Positions 1 to 8,697 of a stretch of 64,000 bases of DNA are shown here, piece by piece; the first letter of the stretch is position 1, and the number at the start of each line of letters is the position of its first letter. The notes beneath the pieces were generated by a model. That model ran no database searches, was not told the DNA's origin, and saw nothing but the letters and a program-made list of their open reading frames with translations. The position numbers were made by a program, and so were the translations under genes. This stretch comes from Planctomycetota bacterium. GTDB lineage: Bacteria; Planctomycetota; Phycisphaerae; UBA1845. The stretch covers positions 26,166 through 90,165 of the forward strand of contig JACQFE010000056.1 of the NCBI GenBank assembly GCA_016200265.1. Direction: 5' to 3'.

Positions 1-819
1 GCGGATTCACGGTCAAAGAATTTCACGACCCTGGCCAAATACGCGGGATTACTCGCACGCGACAAGAACCTGACCAAGGCCGCGGGCCAATTCCGAACCG
101 CTATGAATTTGGCAATGAGTGAATCGCAAGACGCGGTTCGATTGGTGATGGAGGAGGTTTTCGCCGCGATTCCCGGAACCGAAGTCGTTGAACAATTTCG
201 AACGGCGCCGGCAGAGCCGAACCTAGTAATCGCCAATGATCGCATCTTGATGCTCGCGCTCAGCAAGGCCAACAAATATGACGACGCGTTGCGCGTCGCC
301 GACAAGCTCATCGCCGCGGCGCCCAATGACGCGGCCCGCGGGGCGCTGCTCGCCGAAAAGGGAAGCATCGACCAGGAATCAGGGCAAATTGACAAGGCGA
401 TCGCGGAGTACGAAGAGTCGCTCAAATACGACGCACATAATTGGGTCACGCTGAACAACGTCGCGTATTTGCTTTCCGACAAACGCGGCGACAATCAAAA
501 GGCTCTCGACTACGCCGTGCAGGCCGCGAACATCGCGGAGAATCAGTTCACGTTGGATACGCTTGGCTGGATCTATGTGGGACTGAGCAAGGAATCGCAG
601 GCGGTCGCGGAGTTGAGTCGTTCCATTCGCGTGAATTCGGAATACGCGTTGTCTTATTATCATTTGGGCGAGGCGCGTCGGCGGCTCGGCCAGTTCTCCG
701 ATGCGGAAGCGATTCTCAAGACCGGGCGCTCCTTATCGGAGTTTTCGAAGGACAAGGACCTGACCACGCTGTTCGACAAATCGCTCGAGAAAGTCCGGAA
801 GTCGGACCGGAATCCGTAA
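1..819 (+). CDS. TPR-repeat protein, 5' end outside the window
   Basis: The reading frame is open from base 1, so the gene starts upstream and only the last 272 residues are visible. They contain tetratricopeptide-type helical pairs, for example around ALRVADKLIAAAPND, KAIAEYEESLKYDAHN and LSYYHLGEARRRLGQF, with the usual small residues and the Tyr/Leu spacing. TPR proteins act as protein-protein scaffolds; the partner cannot be told here. An internal ATG at 103 is not taken as the start because the coding pattern continues before it. The gene ends 62 bases before a CNNM membrane protein on the same strand. No catalytic domain is visible in this part. Confidence 0.75.
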   Translation, partial: ADSRSKNFTTLAKYAGLLARDKNLTKAAGQFRTAMNLAMSESQDAVRLVMEEVFAAIPGTEVVEQFRTAPAEPNLVIANDRILMLALSKANKYDDALRVADKLIAAAPNDAARGALLAEKGSIDQESGQIDKAIAEYEESLKYDAHNWVTLNNVAYLLSDKRGDNQKALDYAVQAANIAENQFTLDTLGWIYVGLSKESQAVAELSRSIRVNSEYALSYYHLGEARRRLGQFSDAEAILKTGRSLSEFSKDKDLTTLFDKSLEKVRKSDRNP

Positions 820-881
820 GGCACGGCACAGCGCGCCAAACGCTCGTTTCGCTCAAGGCGGAATCCTATAGAATTCATGCC

Positions 882-2153
882 ATGACTTGGGTTCTTCTTT
901 GTGCCTTGATTCTCTCATCAGCGATCATTTCCGGCTCGGAAACGGCCGTCTTCTCGCTTTCTCGTCGCGCGCTCGCGGATTTTCAGAAATCGTCCAACCA
1001 TCTCCAACGCACCATCGCAACGTTGATGGGCAATCCGCGGTCCGTGCTGATGACCGTGCTCATCGCCAATACGTTGATCAATGTGACGATTTTTTCGATT
1101 TCGTATGTGACGTTGGAACAACTTCGGCATCAACACCATATACTTGCAAGCATCGCCGGCGGCGGCATTCTTCTCGCGGTCGTGATGCTGGGAGAAATTG
1201 CGCCGAAAGTCCTGTCGTTAAGCAACGCGCGAGTCGTGGTCAGCGCATCGGCCGGGATGATCGCGATCTTGCACACGGTCCTCGCCCCCGTTCGATGGCT
1301 TCTGGGCGCGCTATTCGGGAATCCCATCACGCGATTGCTCGCACCCGCTCCGACTTCCCCAAAACCTGTCACGATTGATGAGCTTCAATTGCTCGTGGAG
1401 CATTCGGCGCAGGAAGGCCATTTCAGCTCCATCGAAAACGAAATGCTCCAGTCCATCGTCGCACTCGGAGACGTTCGAGTTCGTGAAGTCATGGCCCCGC
1501 GTGTGGACATCGAATTCCTCCGCCTCGAAGACCATCCGCGGGAAATGTTGCGCACTTTGAAAGCAACGCATCGCCGAATCCTCCCGGTGTGCGGACGAGA
1601 CCTTGATGACGTGCGGGGGTCGATTTACGCGAGAGATCCGTTCCTCAATCCGCAGGCCTCGCTCCGTTCGTTGATGCATCCGGTTTTCTATGTTCCAGAG
1701 CAGATTCGGCTTACGCACTTGATGCGAAATTTCCGGCTGAATCGGTCTTTTTTCGCCATCGTGGTGGACGAATACGGAGGCACATCCGGCCTTGTGGCGA
1801 TCGAGGACGTGCTGGCTTGGATCGTGGGCGAGGTGTCCGAAGCAGACGCAGAAGACGAAGGACGTGTCGAGCGCCTGGACGAAAACACCTACCGAGTTCC
1901 GGGCGACCTGAATGTACGCGACTGGGCGGAGACGTTTGCCGTGCCGGAAGTCGACCGTCGGTTGGATACCGTGGGTGGTCTCGTGCTCTCGCGACTGGGC
2001 CGACTGCCGCAACCCGGTGATTCGGTCCAAATTCGAAATCTGACGCTCACCGTCGAAAGCGTGAATCGGCGGCGCATTCAGCGAGTTCTCCTGCGACGGG
2101 ATTCCGCGGACGCAACGAACGATGATTTGCCCACCGACGGAGCTTCACACTGA
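882..2153 (+). CDS. CNNM/CBS-domain membrane protein, CorC/HlyC type
   Basis: A 423-residue protein of the CNNM (DUF21)-CBS-CorC_HlyC family, whose members are linked to Mg2+ or Co2+ export and resistance. Residues 1-190 hold the membrane part with the family signature SGSETAVFSLSRR near the N-terminus and GEIAPKVLSLSNA. Residues about 200-320 hold the CBS pair, with VREVMAPRVDIEFL and FFAIVVDEYGGTSGLVAIEDVL. The C-terminal 80 residues form the CorC domain (YRVPGDLNVRDW...VGGLVLSRLGRLPQPGD). The ATG at 882 is chosen because it opens directly into the first membrane helix; the frame continues further upstream but without family sequence. Its stop overlaps the start of the next, paralogous gene. 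The family is clear, the transported ion is inferred. Confidence 0.9.
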   Translation: MTWVLLCALILSSAIISGSETAVFSLSRRALADFQKSSNHLQRTIATLMGNPRSVLMTVLIANTLINVTIFSISYVTLEQLRHQHHILASIAGGGILLAVVMLGEIAPKVLSLSNARVVVSASAGMIAILHTVLAPVRWLLGALFGNPITRLLAPAPTSPKPVTIDELQLLVEHSAQEGHFSSIENEMLQSIVALGDVRVREVMAPRVDIEFLRLEDHPREMLRTLKATHRRILPVCGRDLDDVRGSIYARDPFLNPQASLRSLMHPVFYVPEQIRLTHLMRNFRLNRSFFAIVVDEYGGTSGLVAIEDVLAWIVGEVSEADAEDEGRVERLDENTYRVPGDLNVRDWAETFAVPEVDRRLDTVGGLVLSRLGRLPQPGDSVQIRNLTLTVESVNRRRIQRVLLRRDSADATNDDLPTDGASH

Positions 2154-3145
2154 TGTGGCCGATCGCCGCAGCCATCGCCCTGATCGCCGTGATTTTGGCG
2201 GGCTTCTTTTCCGGATCGGAGACCGGGCTGTATTGCCTCAACAGGCTGCGGCTCCACCTCGCCGTTCAGCGACAGGATATCCGTGCGATTCGGCTCGCGA
2301 GGCTTCTTGATGACGAGCCCGGCACGCTCACGGTGACACTGGTTGGCACCAGTGTTTGTGAGTACATCGCCACAACGGCCGTCGCCCATTTGCTCCTGGA
2401 AGATATTGGAATGAGCGAAGGCCGTAGCGAAATCTATACCGTTGTGATCGTCATGCCCATCTTGCTCGTGTTCGGACAAATCGTCCCGAAGAATCTGTTT
2501 CAGATGCACCCCGATCTCTTGATGGCCCAGGCCAGCAGGCTGCTTCGCGCCGTGGATTTCATCTTGCGCGCAACCGGCGTCATCGCGGCAATCAATTTTC
2601 TAACTGAAAGCCTGAGTCAATTCCTGGGCGGCACCGGCGCCACCGAAGGCGAACTCGCTCCGAAAAGGCAGGTCGCGATGTTGCTCAAGGATGCGCTCGC
2701 GGGGAGCCAGCACGGCGAACATCAATCCGATCTGATTGATCGGGTGGTGCGATTATCGGAAACGCCAATCCGAACGGTGATGATACCGCGGCATCGCGTG
2801 GTCGCACTGACATCGGCCGCCGATCGCCGCGAATTGATTCGCGTCGCAAGGGCGGCCCCACACGACACGCTCCCCGTGTTTGATCAACCATCCAACCGGA
2901 TTGTAGGGACGATTCGCGTCGAAGAACTGCTTCGCGATGACGATTGGGCGACGGTGGCGGAACGCATGACTCCGCCACTTTTCATCGGACCGCTGGAACC
3001 CGTGGCCGTCGCCCTGCGGAGAATGCGATCCGAGAAACACAGTCTCGCGGTCGTCGCCCCACGTCAGGGCGTGTATCAGGGGATCATTACGCTTCGTGAC
3101 TTGCTGGAAGTGTTCATTGGTCAGCTTGGCGAGACGCTGCCGTGA
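2153..3145 (+). CDS. CNNM/CBS-domain membrane protein without CorC tail
   Basis: A second member of the CNNM family, 330 residues, starting on the last base of the previous gene's stop, so the two are translationally coupled. The membrane domain carries AGFFSGSETGLYCLNRLR and GQIVPKNLFQMHPDLL, the same two landmarks as in the upstream gene. A CBS pair follows (RTVMIPRHRVVAL ... LAVVAPRQGVYQGIITLRDLLEVF). The C-terminal CorC_HlyC domain of its neighbour is missing, and the protein ends just after the second CBS motif. Such tandem pairs suggest a heteromeric ion transporter; that role is inferred. It runs convergently into the uppP-side genes, with no space between the two stop codons. Confidence 0.87.
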   Translation: MWPIAAAIALIAVILAGFFSGSETGLYCLNRLRLHLAVQRQDIRAIRLARLLDDEPGTLTVTLVGTSVCEYIATTAVAHLLLEDIGMSEGRSEIYTVVIVMPILLVFGQIVPKNLFQMHPDLLMAQASRLLRAVDFILRATGVIAAINFLTESLSQFLGGTGATEGELAPKRQVAMLLKDALAGSQHGEHQSDLIDRVVRLSETPIRTVMIPRHRVVALTSAADRRELIRVARAAPHDTLPVFDQPSNRIVGTIRVEELLRDDDWATVAERMTPPLFIGPLEPVAVALRRMRSEKHSLAVVAPRQGVYQGIITLRDLLEVFIGQLGETLP

Positions 3146-3331
3146 TCAGAGAATCCGTACCAGCACCATGCCGCCAGGCACGAAACTATGGATCGCAAAG
3201 TTATGAAGCCAAACCTTCTTGACCGCTTCCACCACAAGGCCCAGCGACCAAGCACCGCTGACAAATGCAATCATCACGCCGACAAGGATCGCCGGAGCGG
3301 GGACGTGAATACCGAAATCAGTCAGTGTCAA
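3146..3331 (-). pseudogene. short membrane ORF resembling the UppP C-terminus
   Basis: A 61-codon frame with a TTG start at 3331 that overlaps the end of uppP by four bases. Its sequence (ILVGVMIAFVSGAWSLGLVV ... HNFAIHSFVPGGMVLVRIL) can be laid over the last helix-loop-helix of the upstream UppP (LATGFMTAFIVAILAIKYFL ... QNHTFIPFGIYRILVALL): G-x2-x-AF near the start, then a basic stretch, then F.P.G...RIL. The simplest reading is a leftover of a second, tandem UppP copy lost by recombination between the two 3' ends. A genuine small membrane protein translated by coupling to uppP is the alternative. The alignment was made by eye. Confidence 0.4.
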
Positions 3332-4098
3332 ATTGAAAATAGTAGCGCAACCAAAATACGGTAGATTCCGAAGGGGATGAAGGTGTGATTTTGGACGAAG
3401 CGGAGGAAGTATTTGATTGCGAGAATCGCTACGATAAAGGCGGTCATGAAGCCAGTGGCAAGGAGACCAAATTGCGCGTTGGAAAAAACGCCGGCATTTT
3501 TTACCAAATCCAAGCCCGTCGCGGCGAGCATTGTGGGCACCGCAAGAAGGAATGAGAATTCGACAATCACGCGCCGCTCAAGCCCTAGTGCGAGGCCACC
3601 TACGATTGTGGCCGCTGATCGAGAGACACCCGGGATGATCGCCACAGACTGACACAAGCCGATGATCACAGCTTGGCGATAGGTGATTGACTTAATATTC
3701 GTAGGCGAGACTGCCCGGTTCGTTGCTTTCAGCCGTCGCCATTTTTCGAAAACAATTAGAAAGATGCCGCCTAGAAAAAGCGACCAAAGAACGATCGTTA
3801 CGTTACCAATCAAGTACGTCTTCACAATCTTATAGAGAAAGAGACCGACGATTCCAGTCGGAATAAAGGCGACGATTATCTTTTTTAGACTTTCCCAATT
3901 CAAGAACATTCGCCAATATAACGAAACGACCGAGGCGATGGCGCCAAGCTGAATGATGATTTCGAAACTCTTCAAGAAATCGGTATGAGTTGGTTGGAAT
4001 AACTGACTAACGAGAATGAGATGGCCCGTTGAGGAAACCGGCAAAAATTCCGTTAGGCCCTCAATGATTCCGAGAATGAGGCTATGGAGAATAGTCAT
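3328..4098 (-). CDS. uppP: undecaprenyl-diphosphatase UppP/BacA
   Basis: A 256-residue polytopic membrane enzyme that dephosphorylates undecaprenyl diphosphate, recycling the lipid carrier for peptidoglycan and other wall polymers. Both active-site motifs are present: the Glu-rich GIIEGLTEFLPVSSTGHL at residues 10-27 and the PGVSRSAATI motif near residue 155. Length and helix pattern fit the family. The DNA is visibly richer in A and T, with more AAA, AAT and ATT codons than its neighbours, which hints at acquisition from another lineage. It begins about 40 bases downstream of the pgsA stop on the same strand. A short frame resembling its own C-terminus overlaps its stop codon. Confidence 0.93.
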   Translation of the reverse strand: MTILHSLILGIIEGLTEFLPVSSTGHLILVSQLFQPTHTDFLKSFEIIIQLGAIASVVSLYWRMFLNWESLKKIIVAFIPTGIVGLFLYKIVKTYLIGNVTIVLWSLFLGGIFLIVFEKWRRLKATNRAVSPTNIKSITYRQAVIIGLCQSVAIIPGVSRSAATIVGGLALGLERRVIVEFSFLLAVPTMLAATGLDLVKNAGVFSNAQFGLLATGFMTAFIVAILAIKYFLRFVQNHTFIPFGIYRILVALLFSI

Positions 4099-4139
4099 GA
4101 TCTGTTAAATAATTCGCCGCGGGGCCAGGAGATCAGCCA

Positions 4140-4760
4140 TTACTTCGTCGCGCTTTCTTCAAGAAGATGCCAGGACCGGGCAAGGTATTGGAGAGCTGAT
4201 AACGCGGTGACGACGACCGTCAGCCACACCAGCGCGAACTTGATGCGCTCCGCGTTCGCAGCCCCTCCCACCGCGTGCTCGTGGGCCACGATAAATAGAA
4301 TGATCGGCGCTGCAATACTCTGCATCCACATCTTGAGCTTGCCATGAATGGAAGACCCGTATGCTTTGCCCTGAGACTCGCTGAATCCGCGCAGACCGGA
4401 AACGAGAAGTTCACGCCCCACGATCACAACCACCATCCACGCTTCGACGGTGGTCGTATTCCGCCCTGATGCATCGACGAAATTCGGGCCTACAAAGAAG
4501 ATGAAAGCGCCGCACACGAGAATTTTATCCACAAGTGGGTCAAGCACTCGACCCAGCGGCGTGACCAGGCCCCTCTTGCGGGCGATGTAACCATCGATGT
4601 AGTCACTACCTGCGGCCACAACGAATACCGCCACGGCGAGATCGAGAATCCAGCGATTGGGCGACTGCTGAGAATATTGCGAAAGCAGGACAAAAAAGAG
4701 AATCGCCAGAATGAGACGTCCCAGCGTGATTCGATTTGGCAGGTTCAGCGTTGATTTCAT
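4140..4760 (-). CDS. pgsA: CDP-diacylglycerol-glycerol-3-phosphate 3-phosphatidyltransferase
   Basis: This 206-residue membrane enzyme joins CDP-diacylglycerol and glycerol 3-phosphate to make phosphatidylglycerol phosphate, the first committed step to acidic phospholipids. The complete CDP-alcohol phosphotransferase motif is visible as D-YI-DG-YI-AR, then G eight residues on, then D-PLV-D (residues about 54-78). The N-terminus MKSTLNLPNRITLGRL is the typical start of PgsA. The ATG at 4760 overlaps the rimO stop as ATGA, so translation is probably coupled; the frame is open further upstream only as a shadow of rimO. The order rimO-pgsA-uppP mixes translation and envelope functions, as often seen for pgsA in bacteria. 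Confidence 0.93.
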   Translation of the reverse strand: MKSTLNLPNRITLGRLILAILFFVLLSQYSQQSPNRWILDLAVAVFVVAAGSDYIDGYIARKRGLVTPLGRVLDPLVDKILVCGAFIFFVGPNFVDASGRNTTTVEAWMVVVIVGRELLVSGLRGFSESQGKAYGSSIHGKLKMWMQSIAAPIILFIVAHEHAVGGAANAERIKFALVWLTVVVTALSALQYLARSWHLLEESATK

Positions 4761-6163
4761 GCCCGGAGCACGGGAAGAGCAACTTTCGCCGGCGTCGCCC
4801 GGAGGTCGTACTCCGAGCGCCCGACGCAACGAACGTCCAAAAGGTCACCGGGTGACGCGAAGCGATCTTCGACAAACGTCACGCTGTCCACCATCGGCGC
4901 CTGACCTCCATGTCGTCCTACAATCATGCCGGGCTTCAGCCTTTCATCGACGAGAACCTCAAATTGCGTGCCAATTCGAATTTCGGCCAGGGAGAACGCC
5001 ACTTCCTGCTGGACTTGCATGAGTGCGTCGACTCGCGCCTTCTTGACCGATTCATCGATTTGATCAGTCATCCGCCCGGCCGGCGTCTCCGGCTCTCGAG
5101 AGTACGGAAATACACCGAGGGCGTCAAAGCAGAAATCTCCTACGAATTTCACGAGTTCGACGAATTGGGCATCGGTCTCGCCCGGAAACCCCGCGATCAT
5201 CGTCGTTCGAATGGAGACGCCGGGGATCCGATCGCGGAGTTTTTGCAGCAAACTTTCGGTTTCGGTCCGCGTAATGCGTCTGTGCATGGCCTTAAGAATG
5301 CGGTCATTGATGTGTTGCAGCGGAATATCGATGTACTTGCAAACGCGGTCGCACTCGGCGATGGCTTCGATGATGTCGTCGCTCAAGACCGACGGATAGA
5401 CGTACATCAGCCGAAGCCGGCGCAATCCATCCACGTCGTTGAGCATCCGCAGCAGCCCGGCAAGCCCGGTTCCAAGCGTGTCTTCGCCCAGTCCGTAGCT
5501 CGTCGTATCCTGGCCAATCAGATTCAGTTCGACCGCACCGTCATTCACTAATTCACGCGCTTCGGCCAGCACCATCTCCGGCGGCTTGCAGTGCATCCGC
5601 CCGCGAATCGACGGGATCGTGCAGAACGTGCATTTCTGGTCGCACCCCTCGCTGATTCGCAGATACGCATAATGACGAGGCGTCAGGCGAACGCGGGCCG
5701 TGTCGATCTGCGTGAAAGGATGGTATTCGGCAAGAAAAATATCCGGCGTCCGCTTCGTCCCCAAGGTGTGCATTCCGTTCGTCGATCCCTTTCCGTGCCC
5801 ATTGTTCGAACCGAGAACGGCTCGCACCACGTCGTCGCGGTTGTTCACTCCGACGAGTGCGTCAATGCCTTCAATACGGTCGAGGATCGCTTCTTTGTCG
5901 CGCTGAACCAGACAACCCGCAACGACGACTCGCTTGAGCTTGCCGCCGCGCTTCCTCTCGACGGTTTCGCGAATAATGTCGTCCGCCTCAACGCGGGAAG
6001 CGTCGAGGAATCCACACGTGTTGATCACCACTACGTCTGCAAGATTTTCGTCGGAAGTGATGGCGCAGCCGGCCTCAGCCAACTGCCCGAGCATCTTCTC
6101 GGAGTCGACCAAGTTCTTGGCACAGCCAAGGGAGACAAAAGCCACGCGTTTCGGAGGCGACAC
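4757..6163 (-). CDS. rimO: ribosomal protein S12 methylthiotransferase RimO
   Basis: A radical-SAM methylthiotransferase, 468 residues, that adds a methylthio group to a conserved aspartate of ribosomal protein S12. It has the three expected parts: the N-terminal UPF0004 domain starting RVAFVSLGCAKNLVDSEKML with its iron-sulfur cysteines, the radical-SAM core with the CxxxCxxC cluster motif in EGCDQKCTFCTIPSIRG, and a C-terminal TRAM domain. The tRNA enzyme MiaB is the main alternative, but the VSLGCAKNLVDSE opening is diagnostic of RimO. The start is a GTG at 6163 with a GAGAGG stretch upstream. The pgsA start overlaps its stop. About 115 bases separate it from aroB. Confidence 0.94.
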   Translation of the reverse strand: MSPPKRVAFVSLGCAKNLVDSEKMLGQLAEAGCAITSDENLADVVVINTCGFLDASRVEADDIIRETVERKRGGKLKRVVVAGCLVQRDKEAILDRIEGIDALVGVNNRDDVVRAVLGSNNGHGKGSTNGMHTLGTKRTPDIFLAEYHPFTQIDTARVRLTPRHYAYLRISEGCDQKCTFCTIPSIRGRMHCKPPEMVLAEARELVNDGAVELNLIGQDTTSYGLGEDTLGTGLAGLLRMLNDVDGLRRLRLMYVYPSVLSDDIIEAIAECDRVCKYIDIPLQHINDRILKAMHRRITRTETESLLQKLRDRIPGVSIRTTMIAGFPGETDAQFVELVKFVGDFCFDALGVFPYSREPETPAGRMTDQIDESVKKARVDALMQVQQEVAFSLAEIRIGTQFEVLVDERLKPGMIVGRHGGQAPMVDSVTFVEDRFASPGDLLDVRCVGRSEYDLRATPAKVALPVLRA

Positions 6164-6278
6164 TTCGCGATAATCCTCTCAACAAGAAGGCGAGAATTCC
6201 TTCGCCAAGAGTATATCCGATTTCCATGCGGTTTCCTATTGAACGGACTTGGAAATCCGACTGTGCCACGGTGGATCG

Positions 6279-7376
6279 CTAATCCGCCAGATTCTTGTAC
6301 GTTTCGATAATTTTCGATTCCGCGACATCTTCTGGAACGATCGTCCGTCCAATGCCTTCGAGCAGCACGAAACGTAACCCGACGGAACGATTCTTCTTGT
6401 CCTTTCGCACTGCGGAGATGATCTGATTCTCCGGAATCGCAGTCGTTAGTACTGTCGGCAGGCCGAGCTTTTGTAGCAACGCCGTCACTCGATCGGCGAG
6501 TTGTGCATCCGTGAGTCCGAGAACAGTCGACAATCGGCAAGCCGCGATCATTCCCAACGCAACGCACTCGCCGTGGCGAAGAGAAAAATCAGAACACTCC
6601 TCAATCGCATGACCGATCGTATGGCCAAAATTGAGAACCATTCGCGCCCCGGTTGTCTCACGCGGATCGGATGCGACGATGTCGGACTTGGTCTGCACGT
6701 TTCGGTGGATCAGCTCGTCGAGAACGCTCGAGTTTCGAGAGAGGATGGCCTCGCAATGGGATTCATGCCACGCGAAAAATTCTTCCGAAGTAATCAGCGC
6801 GTGCTTGACGGATTCGGCCAACCCAGAACGAAAGTCGCGATCGGGAAGTGTCGCGAGCGTCGCGGGATCAATCAGCACAAAAGTCGGTTCGTGGAACGCA
6901 CCGACAAGGTTCTTGCCACCGGGAATGTTGATCGCCGTCTTGCCGCCGATCGCCGCGTCAATCTGTGCTTCCAGCGTTGTTGGACAGATCGCCCAACGAA
7001 TCCCTCGCATCCACGTGGCCGCAACGAATCCCGCAAGATCGCTCACCACTCCGCCACCGAGGGCGAGAATTAACGCATCGCGCTCGACATGATGTCCGGC
7101 AAGAAATCGATACAACGCTTCCGCGGATTCCAGCGACTTCGATCTTTCACCGCATTCGATGATGAATTCGTCGAGATCAAAGCCACTGGCTGCCAGTGTT
7201 TGCATAACGGCGGCGCCGTAATGCCCGATCACCATGCGATCGGAGACGAGCACGATCCGCCTGCAGCCGGCCTCTCGGCACTTCGCGCCGATATCCGCCA
7301 ACGGAGCCAAAAAGATGTTTCGCACGAAATCGATATTCACTACCTTGGAACAGACTAATCGCGAAGATTCAGGCAT
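6279..7376 (-). CDS. aroB: 3-dehydroquinate synthase
   Basis: A 365-residue NAD-dependent enzyme of the shikimate pathway that converts DAHP to 3-dehydroquinate in the cytoplasm. Seen motifs: ALGGGVVSDLAGFVAATWMRG (nucleotide binding), PTTLEAQIDAAIGGKTAIN and PGGKNLVGAFHEP (substrate pocket lysines), the metal-ligand region ESVKHALI, and NFGHTIGHAIE with the metal-binding histidine. PTTLEAQ replaces the more usual PTTLLAQ. The ATG at 7376 gives a normal N-terminus and overlaps the end of the upstream propeller gene by 22 bases; a longer frame from 7439 is only a shadow of that gene. Same strand as rimO and pgsA. Confidence 0.94.
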   Translation of the reverse strand: MPESSRLVCSKVVNIDFVRNIFLAPLADIGAKCREAGCRRIVLVSDRMVIGHYGAAVMQTLAASGFDLDEFIIECGERSKSLESAEALYRFLAGHHVERDALILALGGGVVSDLAGFVAATWMRGIRWAICPTTLEAQIDAAIGGKTAINIPGGKNLVGAFHEPTFVLIDPATLATLPDRDFRSGLAESVKHALITSEEFFAWHESHCEAILSRNSSVLDELIHRNVQTKSDIVASDPRETTGARMVLNFGHTIGHAIEECSDFSLRHGECVALGMIAACRLSTVLGLTDAQLADRVTALLQKLGLPTVLTTAIPENQIISAVRKDKKNRSVGLRFVLLEGIGRTIVPEDVAESKIIETYKNLAD

Positions 7377-8545
7377 ATCATCCGTTCTAGGTTTCGAGCA
7401 TACAGTCGGCCACGATGAAGGACGGGTTGCGCCCAGCATTTGCCGTCCAAAATCTGCACATCAGTGATCGGTTTGAAGTCTTCCCCAGAAGGCTTCGCGA
7501 TTTGCAGCTTGCCGTCTTCGGTCAGCAAAATCAAGTGGCCGTCTGCAACCAGCAACGTCCCGTTTCGCACGCGGGGCTTTTTCCAAAGCTCCTTGCCGGT
7601 TAGAAAATCAACGCACTTCAGTGCGTTCTGGTCGCTGGCGAGGATTTTTCCATCGAGGTAAATCGGGGACTGAAACTTCGCGAGCAATACATCGCTCTTC
7701 CATACCGGTTTGTATCCGAGCTTGCCGTCAACCGTGCCAAATTGAAGAAGGCTCGCGCCGGTGGAGTAGCCGGAAGCCAGCATGAGGTAATCATCGTGGA
7801 CCAACGGGGATGCGGCATTGACGTCCCAGTCGGTCTGCCAAGGAATTTTCCACATCACGAAACCATCGCTCGCTCGCACAACGATCGCCGAGTTGGCGAG
7901 AAAACCAACGATAAAGCGGATGTTGCTATAGGAAAATGGAAACGGTGTTGCGTACCCGACCGGATCCTCACCCGCCTTCCAAAACTCTTCGCCGGTTTTC
8001 TTGTTGTAGGCGACGAGCGATCCCTCCTTCCAGCCGGCGGAGGCGATCGCCATATCCCCTTCAATCAAGATCGAGCCGCTGTACGCCCACGTAGGTTTGC
8101 TGCTGAATTGTTTTTCCCAAACATCCTTTCCCGTATCCGCCTCGACACAGATCAAGCGCCCCAGCGCGCCGAGCACGTAGACACGTCCGGAGTCAACGGT
8201 TGGCGTCGCCCGAGTGCCGTTTCCGTGCTCCTCGTGATATTCTTTCTCGAAGGACTTTTTCCAGACCACGTCGCCCGTTTCCGCGTTCAAACAATAAAGA
8301 ACCTGTTGGCCGTCTTCTTCGCCGCAGGTGTAAATCCGATCGCCGACTGCGGCGAATGAACTGAATGCCGGACCTAACTTTCGTTCCCAAACCTTCTTGG
8401 GGGCCGCTGTCCATTCTTTCTTAAAGCCCGTCTCATCGCTTGTGCTGTCGTGATTTGGCCCTAAGAAACAGGGCCAATCCGCGCGAGCGGGATACGATAT
8501 TAGAATTGTCGCCGTAAGGACCAAACGAGACACGATTCGAGCCAT
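7355..8545 (-). CDS. secreted PQQ-like beta-propeller protein
   Basis: A 396-residue exported protein with a signal peptide (MARIVSRLVLTATILISYPARA) followed at once by DWPCFLGPNHDSTSDETGF, the opening of the large planctomycete family of PQQ-like/BamB-like propellers. The rest is a run of blades with the W-x-x-x-aromatic/acidic pattern, for example GDVVWKKSFEKEYHEEHG, GKDVWEKQFSSKPTW and GKELWKKPRVRNG. No cofactor-binding catalytic residues of true quinoprotein dehydrogenases can be assigned, so its function is unknown. The start at 8545 is preferred because GGGGA lies five bases upstream; two in-frame ATGs at 8551 and 8557 are alternatives. It is divergent from the gene starting at 8698. 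Confidence 0.85.
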   Translation of the reverse strand: MARIVSRLVLTATILISYPARADWPCFLGPNHDSTSDETGFKKEWTAAPKKVWERKLGPAFSSFAAVGDRIYTCGEEDGQQVLYCLNAETGDVVWKKSFEKEYHEEHGNGTRATPTVDSGRVYVLGALGRLICVEADTGKDVWEKQFSSKPTWAYSGSILIEGDMAIASAGWKEGSLVAYNKKTGEEFWKAGEDPVGYATPFPFSYSNIRFIVGFLANSAIVVRASDGFVMWKIPWQTDWDVNAASPLVHDDYLMLASGYSTGASLLQFGTVDGKLGYKPVWKSDVLLAKFQSPIYLDGKILASDQNALKCVDFLTGKELWKKPRVRNGTLLVADGHLILLTEDGKLQIAKPSGEDFKPITDVQILDGKCWAQPVLHRGRLYARNLERMICLNLRD

Positions 8546-8697
8546 GGTCATCCCCATTCTTCGGGCAGAAAATCCAAATGCCTGAGATTGCAAGTTTGCG
8601 GGTTACGCGGCGGTTGTCAAATTATTCTTCGCGCGCCTACCTTGCGGATCGCATCGAGCCGGTTGAGAATTTGATCATAAGGATTTATACTTTTTTT

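Noticed and set aside
441..881. Long N-terminal extension of the first CNNM protein
   Set aside because: It is the second reading phase of the TPR gene with Arg-rich, family-free sequence; the ATG at 882 gives a normal N-terminus.
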